Shown in pieces: positions 46,197 to 55,891 of a DNA stretch of 64,000 bases. This DNA comes from Saccharicrinis sp963666825. Its GTDB lineage: Bacteria > Bacteroidota > Bacteroidia > Bacteroidales > Marinilabiliaceae. The notes under the pieces were generated by a model. It saw only the letters and a program-made list of their open reading frames with translations. It made no database searches and was not told where the DNA came from. Position numbers and translations under genes: made by a program. The stretch lies in assembly GCA_963666825.2 (NCBI GenBank), contig OY763044.2:3658001-3722000 (forward strand). The letters run 5' to 3'. Numbering within the stretch: the stretch's first letter is position 1; the number at the start of each line of letters is the position of its first letter.

Positions 46197-48146
46197 ATGA
46201 ACTCTCCATATACATCAAATAATGAATTTATAACTAAGCTTATTAAGATCATTGAAGAAAACCTGTCCGATGAACATTTTGGAGTAAAAGAACTGGCTGA
46301 AAAGATAAACATTAGTCGCGAACAGATGCACCGTAAACTAAAAGCCTCAAGTCATTATTCAGCAAGCCAACTCATTCGTGAAATCAGATTAATCAAAGCC
46401 AATGACTTTCTTGCCAAAGGAGTGGACACCATTTCTGAAATTGCGTATAAAGTTGGTTTTAGTAGTCCTTCATATTTTATTAAATGTTATCATGAATTTT
46501 ATGGATTTTCTCCTGGAGATTATAAAAAGAACAATCAAAATGAGAATACAGAAATTCAACCAATACAGAAATTACAAAGCAAACAAAGGACATTAAATAA
46601 GAAGGTATACTTAGCGGTTGGCATATTAGTATTTGTAATTGTAATAGTTTTACTAATTCCTAAAAGAACAAGCTCTGACGATCATACTAAATCAATCATT
46701 GTACTTCCGTTTAAAAACCTTACAAACAATATAAATAATGAATATATAGCAGATGGTTTGACAGAAGAAATCTTAAACTATTTATTCTGGATTGGCGACT
46801 TAAAAGTAAAATCAAGAACAACATCTGAACATTTTAAAAACTCACAGTTACCTGCAAATGAAATTGCAAAGTCAGCCAATGTCAATTACCTTTTAGAGGG
46901 AAGCATACGAATACAAGAATTAAGATTAAGAATATGTGTTCAATTAATTGATGTTAGAACAGATAAACATATATGGTCAAAAATATTTGAAAGAGAAGCA
47001 AGTGATATTTTAGGCGTTCAAAACGAAATTGCAAAAGAAGTTGCAAAACAACTTAAGACTATAATCATTGAGGATGAGCTCATAAAAATAGAAACTCTGC
47101 CAACACATAATAAAGAAGCCTATACCCTCTACTTAAAAGGTCGTTTCTTATTAAATAAATCAAACAGCACTCAACGTACTGATGTTGATGGAAAAGCCAT
47201 GAAAACAAGTCTTAAGTATTTTGAAAAGGCAATAGAATTAGATCCTCAATTTACTCAGGCATATGTAGAACTGGCTAATGCGCATTGTGGACTTTCAGGA
47301 TGGGGACATACACCAGGAGTTAATGGATGGCTAATAGGTGATACTATCATTAATAAAGCTTTAACAATAGATCCGAATTTAGGAGAAGCACATGCTGTTA
47401 AAGGTGCAATATATTTTTGGGGTGGAACCAGGAACTTAGATGCAGCACTAGAGGAATTTAAAATTGCTGTTAAACTCAATCCAAGATACCCCAGATTGTA
47501 TCAATGGTATGCACAACTTTTAATGATCATAGGTCCGATTGAAGAGGCACGAAAATGTGTTGATACGGCATTAGAACTCGAACCCTTTTACTGGGTAACA
47601 CACAACCTCAGTGCTTACATATATTATTTTGAAGAAAAATACGAGGAGTCTATTGAAGAATGTAAAATTGCTAAAGAATTTTATAAAGACTACATTTTCA
47701 ATAATTGGCTATTCTTTCTGAGCTACATCAAATTAAATCAGGGCGAAAATGCAATAAAAGAACTTCAATTTATATTAGAAGCAAATCCTAAAACCAAGCC
47801 ATTTTCGTCCCAAATACCATTAATTTACCAAAAATCAGGAACCAATGGATTAATAAAATGGATTGCAGAAGCACAAGCCAACAGCCCAGTCCAGGTAAAA
47901 GGCATAGGTCGGTCTCCTTATATTATTGCCTGGTGGTATGCCATTTTAGAAGATAAAGAAAACTGTTTATTCTGGCTTGATAAATTAGCCCAACGTAAAT
48001 CGATAGGATATATGCCAAATCTGGTTGTATCAAATCCCGATTTTGACTTTTTAAGAAACGATCCTCATTTTATTGAATTAATAGAAAAATTTAATCTTAC
48101 CAAATATCATAGACGGTTACAAAATCCTGATTCATCTAAAAACTAA
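46197..48146 (+). CDS. Membrane-anchored AraC regulator with TolB-like and TPR domains
   Basis: 649 residues. An N-terminal AraC-type double HTH (about 10-115; ISEIAYKVGFSSPSYFIKCY) lies before a single membrane helix (about 138-157, VYLAVGILVFVIVIVLLIP). Outside is a TolB-N/FlgO-like domain found in CadC-like and cyclase-linked proteins (IIVLPFKNLTNNINNEYIAD, VNYLLEGSIRIQ), then TPR repeats (about 300-600). The layout is CadC-like: a cytoplasmic DNA-binding head and an external sensor. Ligand and targets are unknown. It is divergent from recQ. Confidence 0.87.
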   Translation: MNSPYTSNNEFITKLIKIIEENLSDEHFGVKELAEKINISREQMHRKLKASSHYSASQLIREIRLIKANDFLAKGVDTISEIAYKVGFSSPSYFIKCYHEFYGFSPGDYKKNNQNENTEIQPIQKLQSKQRTLNKKVYLAVGILVFVIVIVLLIPKRTSSDDHTKSIIVLPFKNLTNNINNEYIADGLTEEILNYLFWIGDLKVKSRTTSEHFKNSQLPANEIAKSANVNYLLEGSIRIQELRLRICVQLIDVRTDKHIWSKIFEREASDILGVQNEIAKEVAKQLKTIIIEDELIKIETLPTHNKEAYTLYLKGRFLLNKSNSTQRTDVDGKAMKTSLKYFEKAIELDPQFTQAYVELANAHCGLSGWGHTPGVNGWLIGDTIINKALTIDPNLGEAHAVKGAIYFWGGTRNLDAALEEFKIAVKLNPRYPRLYQWYAQLLMIIGPIEEARKCVDTALELEPFYWVTHNLSAYIYYFEEKYEESIEECKIAKEFYKDYIFNNWLFFLSYIKLNQGENAIKELQFILEANPKTKPFSSQIPLIYQKSGTNGLIKWIAEAQANSPVQVKGIGRSPYIIAWWYAILEDKENCLFWLDKLAQRKSIGYMPNLVVSNPDFDFLRNDPHFIELIEKFNLTKYHRRLQNPDSSKN

Positions 48147-48171
48147 CAGAAACTTAGTTATAACATAAGTA

Positions 48172-48207
48172 AAAACCCGTCAAGTTATACCTGACGGGCT
48201 TATTTTT
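48172..48207. terminator. Bidirectional terminator between AraC gene and hydrogenase operon
   Basis: CCCGTCA and TGACGGG arms with a 9-base loop, an A run before and a T-rich run after. It ends the plus-strand regulator gene and the minus-strand hydrogenase operon. Confidence 0.88.
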
Positions 48208-48233
48208 AGAACCTTTTAAAACAAGGTAACTTC

Positions 48234-48710
48234 TTATTTATACTCTGCAAGTATGTCTTTTACATCTTCTGGTGCTACTCTACCATATACCTTTTCACCA
48301 ACAGTTACAACCGGAGCTAAACCACAAGCTCCGACACAACGTAAGCTGCTTACTGAAAATTTACCATCAGGTGTTGTTTCACCTACTTTTACATCCAATA
48401 AACGCTTAAATTCATCCAATACTTTTTCTGCACCTCTTACGTAGCATGCTGTTCCCATACAAATTGAAATAGGATGCTCTCCTTTAGGAGTCATTGTAAA
48501 GAATGAATAAAAAGTTACTACACCATAAACATGAGCAACATTAACATTTAATTGTTCTGCGACCACTTCCTGTACTTCAGCAGGCAGATATCCAAAGATT
48601 CCCTGAGCTGCATGCAATACATTAATTAATTCGCCTTTATCGTAATTATACTTTTTGCAAACCTCTTTTAATTCCTGAACTTTGCTATCAGCTAATTTTA
48701 TTTCTGCCAT
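48234..48710 (-). CDS. hydC: NADH-linked hydrogenase NuoE-like 2Fe-2S subunit (set 1)
   Basis: 158 residues. An N-terminal helical domain precedes a thioredoxin-like 2Fe-2S domain whose ligands are Cys84, Cys89, Cys125 and Cys129 (CMGTAC and CVGAC). It carries electrons between the flavin subunit and the [FeFe] catalytic subunit of HydABC-type enzymes. It is the last gene of a ten-gene operon, 5 bases after hydA, and a strong terminator follows. Confidence 0.92.
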   Translation of the reverse strand: MAEIKLADSKVQELKEVCKKYNYDKGELINVLHAAQGIFGYLPAEVQEVVAEQLNVNVAHVYGVVTFYSFFTMTPKGEHPISICMGTACYVRGAEKVLDEFKRLLDVKVGETTPDGKFSVSSLRCVGACGLAPVVTVGEKVYGRVAPEDVKDILAEYK

Positions 48711-48715
48711 AACTT

Positions 48716-50491
48716 TTAGTCGTTATTAATTTCAACTTTCTTTTTCTTATCAAAATAATGAGTATGAAGTAATTTGTGAGATAGTTCTCCACATGGTTCT
48801 CCTAAGAATTCATCATATAACTTAACAATAAATGGATTTTCATGTGATTTACGAAGCTCTTTTCCTTCATCTTCTCTATATATAGCAGCAGCTCTTTTCT
48901 TTAAAATAGAAGTATCGCCATGGTGATAAGGCTGACCTGCACCACCAATACAACCACCAGGACAAGCCATAATTTCAATAGCATGAAACTCTGATCTTCC
49001 TGCCTGAACATCTTCTAATAACTTGCGTGCATTACCTAATCCATGGGCAATTCCAATTCTTACAGGCAAACCATCAAAGTCTACTGTTGCAGCACGAATT
49101 CCTTCGAATCCTCTAAGCGCATCAAAATTAACTTTCTCTAATGGCTTTTTAGTAAAAACTTCATATGCAGTACGGACTGCAGCTTCAATTACTCCACCGG
49201 TATTGGCAAAGATTACTCCAGCCCCTGTTGACTCTCCCATTGGATTATCAAATTCCTCATCACTTAGATCGTTGAAATTGATATTAGCTCCTTTAATCAT
49301 TTGAGCCAGCTCACGAGTGGTAATGGAAATATTTACATCAGGATCGCCGTTTACAGCAAACTCAGGACGACCTGATTCATATTTTTTAGCCAAACAAGGC
49401 ATTACTGAAACCACGACCATATCTTCACGCTTCACTCCCATTTGATCAGCCAAATAAGTTTTAGCGATAGCTCCAAACATTTGCTGAGGAGATTTAGCTG
49501 TAGATGGTACATCCAATAAATCAGGGAAATTACTTTCGAAGAAATTTACCCAACCCGGACAACATGAAGTTAAAATAGGAAGCTTCACATCTTTATCTCC
49601 ATCAAGATGCTTCTGAATTCTACCAAGAAGCTCTGTTCCTTCTTCCATAATAGTAAGGTCAGCAGCAAAATCGGTATCAAATACTTTATCAAAACCAATT
49701 TTTTTCAATGCAGAAACCATTTTACCAGTCACTAAGGTTCCTGGCTCTAATCCAAACTCCTCACCTAATGCAGCACGCACAGCAGGCGCAGTTTGAACAA
49801 CCACAGTTTTTGTTGTATCCACTAAAGCAGACATCACCTTACGGGTGTTATCTACTTCTGAAAGCGCACCTGTTGGACAAACAGCAACACACTGACCACA
49901 ATAAGTACACGTTGATTTTTCTAAGTCCATCTCAAAAGCAGGAGCTACAACTGATTCAAAACCACGATTGATAGCAGAAAGACATCCAACTGTTTGAACT
50001 TCATTACAAACCATCTCACATCTGCGACACATGATACACTTATCCATATCGCGGATGATGGCAGGCGATTTATCTTCTTTGTAATGTGATTGTTCTCCTT
50101 CAAATGGAATCTCACGAATACCAAGATCCTGAGCCATTGTTTGTAAATCACACTTACCATTTTTAACACAAGTTAAACACTCTGCCGGGTGATCAGAAAG
50201 AATCAACTCCATAACAGTTCTACGGGCATTAACTACTCTTAACGAGTGAGTATTAATACTCATACCTTCTGAACATTCTGTTTTACATGCAGGAGCAAGA
50301 TTTCTTCTTCCTTCAACTTCGACTACACAAATACGACATCCACCAGGATTGTTTTCATATCCAACATCGTGTAGTTTCATATGACATAGAGTAGGAATAT
50401 CAACCCCTACAGACTTTGCCGCTTCTAAAATAGTAGTACCCTGTTCTACTACTACAGATTTGTTATCTATATTTAATTTTACAATATCCAT
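48716..50491 (-). CDS. hydA: [FeFe] hydrogenase catalytic subunit HydA (set 1)
   Basis: 591 residues. 2Fe-2S domain (Cys36, 52, 55, 69), His-ligated 4Fe-4S (His101, Cys105, 108, 114), two 4Fe-4S clusters (Cys152-162 and Cys195-205), then the H-cluster domain. The three signatures are complete: TSCCPGW (310-311), MPCLAKKYE (Cys366) and EIMACPGGC (510, 514). The C-terminal small-subunit-like segment (RKSHENPFIVKLYDEF) is present. It makes or oxidises H2. The HydE, F and G maturases are not in the window and must be elsewhere. Confidence 0.95.
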   Translation of the reverse strand: MDIVKLNIDNKSVVVEQGTTILEAAKSVGVDIPTLCHMKLHDVGYENNPGGCRICVVEVEGRRNLAPACKTECSEGMSINTHSLRVVNARRTVMELILSDHPAECLTCVKNGKCDLQTMAQDLGIREIPFEGEQSHYKEDKSPAIIRDMDKCIMCRRCEMVCNEVQTVGCLSAINRGFESVVAPAFEMDLEKSTCTYCGQCVAVCPTGALSEVDNTRKVMSALVDTTKTVVVQTAPAVRAALGEEFGLEPGTLVTGKMVSALKKIGFDKVFDTDFAADLTIMEEGTELLGRIQKHLDGDKDVKLPILTSCCPGWVNFFESNFPDLLDVPSTAKSPQQMFGAIAKTYLADQMGVKREDMVVVSVMPCLAKKYESGRPEFAVNGDPDVNISITTRELAQMIKGANINFNDLSDEEFDNPMGESTGAGVIFANTGGVIEAAVRTAYEVFTKKPLEKVNFDALRGFEGIRAATVDFDGLPVRIGIAHGLGNARKLLEDVQAGRSEFHAIEIMACPGGCIGGAGQPYHHGDTSILKKRAAAIYREDEGKELRKSHENPFIVKLYDEFLGEPCGELSHKLLHTHYFDKKKKVEINND

Positions 50492-50511
50492 TGTTTTATG
50501 ATCTTTAAAGA

Positions 50512-52305
50512 TTACTGGATGCTAATCGCATTAAACTTACATTTCTCCATACAAGCGCCACACTTAATACAAACTGCATGATCAATTACATGAGCTTGTT
50601 TCTTTTCACCAGAGATAGCATCAACCGGACAAACACGAGAACATAAAGTACAACCTACACAAGTATCCGGGTTAATAACATATTCCATCAAATCTTTACA
50701 TTGACCTGCCGGACATTTACCATCTTTTACGTGAGCAAGGTATTCATCACCAAAGTTATCCATAGTTGATAATACCGGATTTGGAGATGTTTGTCCCAAA
50801 CCACAAAGTGATGTATCTTTAATTACATTAGCAAGGTTTCTAAGAATACCTAAATCATCTTGCGTTGCATTTCCTTTAGTAATTTTATCAAGCATTTCAT
50901 ATAAACGCTTGTTACCAATTCTACAAGGAGCACATTTACCACATGATTCTTCAACTGTAAAATCTAAATAAAATTTAGCAACAGAAACCATACAGTCATC
51001 TTCATCCATAACAATCATACCTCCCGATCCCATCATAGAACCGCAAGCCAACAGATTATCATAATCAATAGGAATATCAAGATGTTTTTCTGTCAAACAA
51101 CCACCCGAAGGACCACCTGTTTGAACCGATTTAAACTTTTTACCATCTTTAATACCTCCACCAATATCAAATATTACTTCTCTTAAAGTAATACCCATTG
51201 GAACCTCAATTAAACCAACATTATTAATTTTTCCTGCAAGAGCAAACACCTTAGTTCCTTTACTCTTTTCAGTTCCAATTGAGCTAAAATATTCTGCTCC
51301 TCGATTAATGATGACAGGTATATTAGCAAAAGTTTCAACGTTATTTACATTAGTAGGTTTTCCTTTATATCCACTTACTGATGGGAATGGAGGTTTAACA
51401 GTAGGTTCTCCTCTTAAGCCTTCCATAGAATGAATCAAAGAAGTTTCCTCTCCACAAACAAAAGCTCCGGCACCATAACGTAACTCTACATCGAAATCAA
51501 AACCGGTTCCGAAAATATCTTTTCCTAAAACACCTAATGAACGAGCCTGCTCAATAGCTATTTTCAATCTCTCAATTGCAAGAGGATATTCAGCTCGGAT
51601 ATAAATTAAACCATTGCTACCTCCAATACAATATCCACAAATCGCCATGGCTTCCAATACAGAATGAGGATCACCTTCAAGGATAGATCTATCCATAAAA
51701 GCACCAGGATCACCCTCATCGGCATTACACACTACGTATTTCTCGTCTCCTTTAACATTATGAGTAATTTCCCACTTTAATCCGGTAGGGAAACCACCAC
51801 CTCCACGACCTCTTAAGCCTGAATCTTTAATAATTTTAATAGCTTCTTCAGGAGTCATTTCTGTCAACACTTTACCAAGTGCAGAATATCCGTCACGAGC
51901 TACATACTCATCAATATTTTCAGGATTAATAAATCCACAATTTCGTAATGCAATACGAATTTGCTTTTTATAAAATCCCATATGCTTGGAATCTGAGATA
52001 TGTACATTCTTTTCAGGATCTGTATACAATAATCTCTCAACCTTACGTCCTTTTACGATATGCTCTGAGATGATTTCTCCTGCATCCTCAGGCTTTACCT
52101 GAACGTAAAAAGTATTATCGGGAACCATCTTTACAATTGGTCCTTTTTCACAGAATCCAAAACATCCTGTACGAACCACCTGTATTTCATTCTCCAGACT
52201 ATTATCTACTACAGCCTGTTTTAAGTTTTCTACAATTTCTTCACCTTGCGAGGCACGACATCCTGTTCCTCCACAAACCAATATGTGACTATTAAACTTG
52301 GTCAT
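50512..52305 (-). CDS. hydB: Hydrogenase NuoF-like flavin subunit, long form (set 1)
   Basis: 597 residues. An N-terminal thioredoxin-like 2Fe-2S domain (Cys11, 16, 48, 52) precedes the NuoF core with FMN/NADH loop GRGGGGFPTG (166-175) and the 4Fe-4S ligands ESCGKCAPC and SLCGLGQT. At the C-terminus are extra Fe-S sites, including two ferredoxin-type 4Fe-4S motifs (CVGCTLCSRVCP, CIKCGACMEKC). These additions are the hallmark of HydB/HndC in electron-bifurcating hydrogenases, which couple NADH and ferredoxin to H2. Bifurcation is inferred from architecture. Confidence 0.93.
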   Translation of the reverse strand: MTKFNSHILVCGGTGCRASQGEEIVENLKQAVVDNSLENEIQVVRTGCFGFCEKGPIVKMVPDNTFYVQVKPEDAGEIISEHIVKGRKVERLLYTDPEKNVHISDSKHMGFYKKQIRIALRNCGFINPENIDEYVARDGYSALGKVLTEMTPEEAIKIIKDSGLRGRGGGGFPTGLKWEITHNVKGDEKYVVCNADEGDPGAFMDRSILEGDPHSVLEAMAICGYCIGGSNGLIYIRAEYPLAIERLKIAIEQARSLGVLGKDIFGTGFDFDVELRYGAGAFVCGEETSLIHSMEGLRGEPTVKPPFPSVSGYKGKPTNVNNVETFANIPVIINRGAEYFSSIGTEKSKGTKVFALAGKINNVGLIEVPMGITLREVIFDIGGGIKDGKKFKSVQTGGPSGGCLTEKHLDIPIDYDNLLACGSMMGSGGMIVMDEDDCMVSVAKFYLDFTVEESCGKCAPCRIGNKRLYEMLDKITKGNATQDDLGILRNLANVIKDTSLCGLGQTSPNPVLSTMDNFGDEYLAHVKDGKCPAGQCKDLMEYVINPDTCVGCTLCSRVCPVDAISGEKKQAHVIDHAVCIKCGACMEKCKFNAISIQ

Positions 52306-52410
52306 GATTCAAAATTAGTTTTCGTTTTCATCTGATTAATTTTATTTTCAACGGCCAGATGGAACTCGCCAAAAAATCCGAATGGCGATTTACGTTCTCT
52401 GTGCGGGATA

Positions 52411-52824
52411 TTACTTCCCACTCGTTTCATCATTATTTGCAGTTGTATAGCTAACAGGTATAATACCATCAACTAACTCACCCCCAACAATATGTCTGGT
52501 GATGATTTCTTCAGCTTTTTTTGTATCCACATGCCCGTAAACCACAGGGTCATGACCTGGAATGTGTACCTCAATGGTTGGTTCGGAATGACAATATCCC
52601 ATACAACCGGTTTGAGTTACAACCGCATCGATTGAACGATTATCTAACTCTTCAATCAGATAATTCATGGTTTCTTTGGCACCTGAAGCAATTCCACATG
52701 TTGCCATTGAAACCTTGATCTGAACTAACTTCTCAGGATGATCACTTTTTTCACGGAGGGTCAATTTTGACTGTAGTTGATCCCTCATCTTTTTTAGATC
52801 GTCTAAGGTTTTAACTTTTGCCAT
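52411..52824 (-). CDS. HndB-like 2Fe-2S thioredoxin-fold protein (set 1)
   Basis: 137 residues. MATCGIASGA carries Cys43 and TGCMGYC carries Cys74 and Cys78. Only three of the four usual ligands are visible, as is common in HndB-like proteins of NADP- or NAD-linked hydrogenases. It probably acts as an accessory electron carrier of the downstream NuoF/HydA pair. It is 105 bases upstream of the flavin subunit and 48 bases downstream of the GHKL ATPase gene. Confidence 0.87.
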   Translation of the reverse strand: MAKVKTLDDLKKMRDQLQSKLTLREKSDHPEKLVQIKVSMATCGIASGAKETMNYLIEELDNRSIDAVVTQTGCMGYCHSEPTIEVHIPGHDPVVYGHVDTKKAEEIITRHIVGGELVDGIIPVSYTTANNDETSGK

Positions 52825-52872
52825 TTTGCATTTATTATAGTTTGTAAATAGTTTCTTTTTAATTTGTAAAGC

Positions 52873-53421
52873 CTAATAATCAACACCTATTTCATTTAGA
52901 TTCTCCTCAACCATTTGTTTTAAAAACTTTACTACTCCTGGTGTGGTAATTTCCACACCATCTAATATTTGTTTAATCTCTCTGGAGTCAAATACAAATT
53001 TCTCTTCATCAACCACGTGAGTATAAACAAACTCAACAGTGGGATTACCTGATACCATAAGACTCACTGCTGATGGTAAATCTCCTAACGGAGGTCTGTC
53101 AATATGTGACCGAACAAACAATGCGATCAGGGTTGTTCCTTCACCTAATTTGGATTTTAACACCAACTCCCCATCCGACATTTGCGCATTTTGTTGAAGA
53201 AGAGGAATACCTAAACCTACTTTTCTTGTTTTACGGGATGTAAAAAAAGGATCTAAAGCATTTTTTATGGTTTTATCATCCATCCCACATCCATCATCCT
53301 TAACCTTCAGCACCAGAGTATCTTCTTTAATTCTTTCAATAACAGAAACTTCTATCAATGATGCTTTTGCTCTTACCGAATTACCAATTATATCAAGTAT
53401 ATGCATTGAGATATCACGCAT
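52873..53421 (-). CDS. Stand-alone GHKL (histidine-kinase-type) ATP-binding protein
   Basis: 182 residues. An N box (HILDIIGNSVRAKA, Asn14), G1 (DDGCGM, 42-47) and G2 (VGLGIPLLQQNA) form a complete ATPase domain, but no phospho-acceptor helix is present. About 80 C-terminal residues with VEFVYTHVVDEEKF are not assigned. Such proteins occur in hydrogenase operons and may act as anti-sigma-type or phospho-relay kinases. It lies 4 bases after the PHP gene. Confidence 0.85.
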   Translation of the reverse strand: MRDISMHILDIIGNSVRAKASLIEVSVIERIKEDTLVLKVKDDGCGMDDKTIKNALDPFFTSRKTRKVGLGIPLLQQNAQMSDGELVLKSKLGEGTTLIALFVRSHIDRPPLGDLPSAVSLMVSGNPTVEFVYTHVVDEEKFVFDSREIKQILDGVEITTPGVVKFLKQMVEENLNEIGVDY

Positions 53422-53425
53422 GAGA

Positions 53426-54178
53426 TCAATAATTTAAACTAGTTTTAATTATTCTACGCCCATCTTCATTTCTTAAGGCCTTTTTTATCTCTACAAAGCT
53501 TAATTCTTCCAATAAAAAAACAGAGTATCCAGCTCCTATATCTTCGGGTACATGAGCATCTGAATTTGTAATGACTGTATAATTCTTAATCCACCCATAA
53601 TCCTCATATACTTTCTTCAGATCTGAAATCCTACTCACCTCCAATGCTGACACTTTTAAATCCGATGATATAAAACCAAGCTGACTACTAATACTAAATC
53701 TGGGTCGGTCTACATGAGCCGGTATAAAAATCCCGTTTAACTCATATACTTTACCTGCCACCTCATCAATCGATTGATCTAACCCTACAATTAATAACCT
53801 TTCTTCTTCTCCCAGAATATTTCCATCTTTATCAACCCATACCTGATCTCCAAAGAGTTCAGGTTTATTTTGTATCACAGGTAAATGATCATCTATATAT
53901 TTCTGAAATTCATCTAAATAAGTCTCATTCTCAAAAAAGGACAAACAATGAACCTCTTCCTTTGTATTAATTTCGGCTCCACACAAAACAAAAATGTCAT
54001 ATTGCTCACCTAACTCTTTTATAACAACACTTTGTTTCGAACTATTATGATCAGCTATCCCAATGATATCTAATCCATTTTTCTTTGCTGACATAATGAT
54101 CTGTTCAGGGCTCATCTCTAAGCTTCCACATGGTGAAAGCACTGTATGTATATGCAGATCAGCCTTAAACTCTCTCAT
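53426..54178 (-). CDS. PHP-domain metal-dependent phosphoesterase
   Basis: 250 residues. The PHP motifs ADLHIHTVLSPCG, GIADHNSS, CGAEINT and NSDAHVPEDIG supply the metal-binding His and Asp residues. It probably hydrolyses a phosphate ester or nucleotide; the substrate is unknown. It is tightly packed (4 bases before the GHKL gene, 3 bases after the DRTGG-like gene), implying a part in the same signalling cassette. Confidence 0.86.
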   Translation of the reverse strand: MREFKADLHIHTVLSPCGSLEMSPEQIIMSAKKNGLDIIGIADHNSSKQSVVIKELGEQYDIFVLCGAEINTKEEVHCLSFFENETYLDEFQKYIDDHLPVIQNKPELFGDQVWVDKDGNILGEEERLLIVGLDQSIDEVAGKVYELNGIFIPAHVDRPRFSISSQLGFISSDLKVSALEVSRISDLKKVYEDYGWIKNYTVITNSDAHVPEDIGAGYSVFLLEELSFVEIKKALRNEDGRRIIKTSLNY

Positions 54179-54181
54179 TAA

Positions 54182-54517
54182 TCAACCATTTAGTAATTGA
54201 TACAAAGTGCCTGACGCCTCAAAAGTCTCCATATCAGTCCCCAGAATTGGAATTCCTTCTTCATTACTTTGATCTATAGCTGCCTTTTCGGGCTTATATC
54301 CTTTCACCAGAATAATTGCAGCAACATCTTTTAAAGATGCAATGGCCATAATATTTTTATGTGTTTGTAAGGTAATCCATACTTGCCCTTCGTCCACATT
54401 ACCCATAACATCACTAAGTAAATCTGAAGTATAAGCACCTGATACTTCGTTATTAATACCTTGCTCTCCACAAAAAACCTTAAGGTCCAATTTTTCTACT
54501 AAATCACATACCTTCAT
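54182..54517 (-). CDS. DRTGG-like domain protein B
   Basis: 111 residues, starting MKVCDLVEKLDLKVFCGE. It is a paralogue of the 114-residue protein at 56310: both have the YTSDLLSDVM / FASDLMSDVL motif near residue 32 and end in a YQLLNG-like tail. DRTGG domains are proposed small-ligand or nucleotide sensors. The start overlaps the sensory hydrogenase gene by 14 bases, suggesting 1:1 expression. Confidence 0.8.
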   Translation of the reverse strand: MKVCDLVEKLDLKVFCGEQGINNEVSGAYTSDLLSDVMGNVDEGQVWITLQTHKNIMAIASLKDVAAIILVKGYKPEKAAIDQSNEEGIPILGTDMETFEASGTLYQLLNG

Positions 54518-55883
54518 TTTTTGCTCCTTTTTTTCTACAATCCTTATCTAACCGTTGTTTACCCCAGGTTTTTTCAATAATTCTGGTGGCATGTTCACTA
54601 CTCAACTTTCTGTTTTTCTCCATCATTCGTTGCATGAAAACACAATTAGATAAATTGGCTTTGCGCTGAACAATATCCTCTGCCAAAGACTGGCAACTTG
54701 GTGATCCACATGCTCCACAGTCAATTCCGGGCAAATAACACATCAAGTTACGAATTCGCTCCATCTTTTTCAATGCCTCAGAGAAATCCTGGTCCAATGA
54801 CATTGCCGGAAGCGGATCTATTTTTGTGATAAATAAATCTTTGTCTTGTAATATATCTTTATAGTCTTTTAATTCTTCTTCTCTTTCAGCTTCATTTTCT
54901 AACTGCTTAGCTCTAATTTTAATTCGTTCAACAGTTAAAAATCGGTTTCCTTGTAATAATGCACCTCCTGCACAACCCTGATCACAAGCTCTTAATTCAA
55001 GAAAATCAACCTCAGGAATATCATCGTTTTCTAACATCTCTAAAAACTCAATCACATTATGTATTTCATCAACAGAAAGAGTTCTTCCCTGCATATTTTC
55101 AGCTTCTCCATGAGTCAGGCTCCATTTCATTGCCTTAGGTGAAAGATGAGGTAATACAGGCAAATCTTTTAAAGCATCTTTTCTGTTTTTAATTTTATGA
55201 TAGAGCTTGTTTGAGATATAACTCATATTAATAACCCCATTGATCAATGAGTTAGAATTCTGACCAAATCCTTTTATTGCAGCAATTTTAGCAGCACATG
55301 GAGTTATATAGAAAATCCCAATTTTATCAGATGGAATTCCCTGACGTTCAAACATCTTTCTATAGAAAGCTGCAGTTGCATCAACCGGAGGTTTTACTGA
55401 TGCTATATTATCTATAAGTGATGGAAATTTTACTTGAATTAAACGAACTACAGCAGGACAATAAGTAGAAATTAAAGGTTTTTCATCATTCTGCTCAATC
55501 TGTTCATTCATCAAATCATTGATGACATCAACCATATATTCAGCTTGAAAAACATGAGTAAATCCAAGTTCTTTCATTTCGCTGAATATTTCCTCTTCTG
55601 TAATTTGTGTAGGAAATTGTCCGGTAAATACAGCAGGCACTAAGGCTACTCTGTATTCAAAATCGAATATTTTTTCTAAATCATCTTGTTCAACATAGAT
55701 AGCGTGAACAGGACAAACTTTTAGACATTCGCCGCAATCAACGCAGCGTTTTTTCAGGATTAATGCTTTTCCATCATTAATACGAATCGCATCAGTAGGA
55801 CACACATTCATACAATGTGTACAACCATAACAAATATCCGTGTCTACTTTTAAAGCATGATATATTTGCTGCTTTCCCATCAA
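54504..55883 (-). CDS. Sensory-type [FeFe]-hydrogenase-like protein without PAS (HydS-like B)
   Basis: 459 residues. Two full 4Fe-4S ferredoxin motifs (CYGCTHCMNVCP, CVDCGECLKVCP) precede an H-cluster-type domain. Candidate cubane ligands are Cys142 (STYCPAV), Cys196 (TPCAAK), Cys300 and Cys304 (ACDQGC). The proton-relay Cys of TSCCP is Tyr141 here. A Fes-type 4Fe-4S site follows (Cys389, 392, 397, 414; GIDCGACGSPSC). It ends in a basic tail without PAS. The layout fits group C/D regulatory hydrogenase-like proteins rather than catalytic ones. Confidence 0.85.
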   Translation of the reverse strand: MMGKQQIYHALKVDTDICYGCTHCMNVCPTDAIRINDGKALILKKRCVDCGECLKVCPVHAIYVEQDDLEKIFDFEYRVALVPAVFTGQFPTQITEEEIFSEMKELGFTHVFQAEYMVDVINDLMNEQIEQNDEKPLISTYCPAVVRLIQVKFPSLIDNIASVKPPVDATAAFYRKMFERQGIPSDKIGIFYITPCAAKIAAIKGFGQNSNSLINGVINMSYISNKLYHKIKNRKDALKDLPVLPHLSPKAMKWSLTHGEAENMQGRTLSVDEIHNVIEFLEMLENDDIPEVDFLELRACDQGCAGGALLQGNRFLTVERIKIRAKQLENEAEREEELKDYKDILQDKDLFITKIDPLPAMSLDQDFSEALKKMERIRNLMCYLPGIDCGACGSPSCQSLAEDIVQRKANLSNCVFMQRMMEKNRKLSSEHATRIIEKTWGKQRLDKDCRKKGAKNEGM

Positions 55884-55891
55884 TCCCTTTC

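Noticed and set aside
48234..52305. NuoE/NuoF/NuoG part of a complex I operon
   Set aside because: The large subunit carries all three H-cluster signatures, and no other nuo genes are present, so these are hydrogenase genes.
52368..52390. TCGCC/GGCGA hairpin upstream of the long NuoF-like gene
   Set aside because: Only five base pairs and no T run. It is too weak to call an attenuator.
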